The position numbers and the translations under genes are program-made. Under the pieces are notes generated by a model, which searched no databases, had not been told where the DNA came from, and saw only the letters and a list, made by a program, of their open reading frames with translations. From positions 1 through 6,503 of the forward strand of contig JASIEW010000038.1 in NCBI GenBank assembly GCA_030045755.1: a stretch of DNA of 6,503 nt, in the 5' to 3' direction. The DNA comes from Nitrososphaerales archaeon (GTDB lineage: Archaea; Thermoproteota; Nitrososphaeria; Nitrososphaerales; UBA183). Below are positions 5,814 to 6,503 of this stretch, piece by piece. Position 1 is the stretch's first letter, and each line of letters opens with the position of its first letter.

Positions 5814-6467
5814 CTACTCTTTCTCAAGAATCTCGACGGCGCGGGAAGCACCGACGAGCTGCTTGAACCTCTCTGCGTCTGCCCTGCTCCCAACGATGCT
5901 TTCGATGTGCATGGGCACGAACACCTTGGCTTTCATCACCTTCGCGGCTTCTGCGGCTTCCTCGGCCGTCATCACGTAGGTACCGGAGACTGGGAGGAAC
6001 GCCACGTCGACCTCGAGCGCCTTCATCTCGGGCGTCGCGTCGCTGTCGCCCGCGTGGTAGAAGCGCGTCCCGTCCATGTTGACTATGTATCCGACCCTGC
6101 CCTCCTCCTTAGGGTGAAAGACCTTGCCCGGCTCTCTGAATTTGTTGAGGTTGTAGGCGGGCACCGCCTCGACCGTTATCCCCTTTGCCTCGATTTTCCC
6201 GCCAGGCGCGATGAACTTCTTCTCTTGACGGAACCTGCTCAGTGGGTCCTCGCAGATCTTGGGCGCGACCAGCGTGGTGGACGGTCCTGCGAACCTTGCG
6301 ATGTCCTCTTCGCTCAGATGGTCGAAGTGCTCGTGCGAGATCAGCAGGACGTCTGCTTTGTAGTTCCCCTTCGCCTTGAAGGGGTCGATGATGACAGTCT
6401 TAGTGCCTTGGAGCACGAAAGAGTCGTGGCCGAGCCAGTGGACGCTTACGCGACCGTACTTCCACAA
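5814..6467 (-). CDS. Metallo-beta-lactamase-fold hydrolase (UlaG/UPF0173-like, Lactamase_B_3 type)
   Basis: Cytoplasmic metal-dependent hydrolase of unknown substrate. Its 217 residues begin with VHWLGHDSF (9-17; H14 is conserved in this branch) and IIDPF (26-30), then the metal motif SHEHFDH (44-50: H45, H47, D49, H50), YHAGDSD (137-143: H138, D141) and VPMHIES (184-190: H187). These supply a full two-metal site, and the length matches the family (about 210-230). Related proteins include the E. coli L-ascorbate-6-phosphate lactonase UlaG and the uncharacterised UPF0173 group, but nothing in the context supports ascorbate metabolism. The TTG at 6465-6467 is taken as start, placing the GH motif at residues 13-14; no TATA-like box lies 26 bases upstream, so it is probably co-transcribed with a gene beyond 6503. 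Its TAG stop abuts that of the convergent 48-residue gene. Confidence 0.88.
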   Translation of the reverse strand: MWKYGRVSVHWLGHDSFVLQGTKTVIIDPFKAKGNYKADVLLISHEHFDHLSEEDIARFAGPSTTLVAPKICEDPLSRFRQEKKFIAPGGKIEAKGITVEAVPAYNLNKFREPGKVFHPKEEGRVGYIVNMDGTRFYHAGDSDATPEMKALEVDVAFLPVSGTYVMTAEEAAEAAKVMKAKVFVPMHIESIVGSRADAERFKQLVGASRAVEILEKE

Positions 6468-6503
6468 CTCAGACGACCCCTACAGGCTCAGTCCTTCCTC
6501 TTC

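Noticed and set aside
5591..5893. A 100-codon minus-strand frame over the 48-residue gene
   Set aside because: Ser/Phe/Leu-rich, overlaps the end of the hydrolase gene in another frame, and the opposite plus-strand frame has much better codon bias.
5814..6467. Assignment as UlaG, L-ascorbate-6-phosphate lactonase
   Set aside because: The fold and metal motifs match, but the protein is much shorter than UlaG (about 350 residues) and no ascorbate genes are nearby.
6480..6503. Possible 3' end of another minus-strand gene (EEEGLSL then TAG)
   Set aside because: All three minus frames reach a stop within 35 bases of the edge (alternatives end KRKD or PVGVV), so the frame of any upstream gene cannot be chosen from so little sequence.
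1..6503. CRISPR arrays, tRNA or rRNA genes, insertion sequences, long repeats
   Set aside because: No regularly spaced repeats, no cloverleaf-like conserved arms, no transposase motifs or terminal repeats were seen; nearly all sequence is accounted for by the seven genes.

Overview
The window reads as part of an archaeal chromosome with a fairly high GC content (about 60% by eye, with third codon positions strongly G/C). Three kinds of evidence point to Archaea. First, AT-rich TATA-like boxes sit about 25-28 bases upstream of several start codons, as expected for leaderless transcripts. Second, the 3-hydroxyacyl-CoA dehydrogenase and enoyl-CoA hydratase are fused in the archaeal order (dehydrogenase first), the reverse of bacterial FadB. 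Third, the thiolase is of the SCP2-like type common in archaea. TTG starts and AGG arginine codons are frequent. I cannot place the organism more precisely; a GC-rich Thermoproteota lineage is a guess.

Layout. Positions 1-5243 hold four genes read leftwards (minus strand), in transcription order: an alpha-methylacyl-CoA racemase-like protein (4104-5243), the dehydrogenase/hydratase fusion (2071-4059), an acyl-CoA dehydrogenase (857-2050) and a thiolase cut off by the window edge (1-846). Positions 5244-5420 are a divergent intergenic region with promoter-like elements for both sides. Two small genes follow on the plus strand: a 59-residue ribbon-helix-helix protein (5421-5600) and a 48-residue protein of unknown function (5667-5813). 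A metallo-beta-lactamase-fold hydrolase (5814-6467, minus) converges on the latter, and the two stop codons touch.

How the genes fit together. The four minus-strand genes supply every carbon-chain step of one beta-oxidation turn: FAD-dependent dehydrogenation, hydration, NAD-dependent oxidation and thiolysis. The first gene is annotated by family as a class III CoA transferase, but it carries the four catalytic residues of alpha-methylacyl-CoA racemase. This suggests the set degrades methyl-branched acyl-CoAs, where 2R epimers must become 2S before dehydrogenation. Isoprenoid-derived acids from archaeal lipids are an attractive but unproven substrate. The ribbon-helix-helix gene is divergent from the cluster and is a candidate regulator. 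Acyl-CoA ligase and electron-transfer flavoprotein genes, which such a pathway also needs, are not in the window. Nothing here is a clearly undescribed system; the most interesting element is the racemase-led archaeal beta-oxidation cluster.
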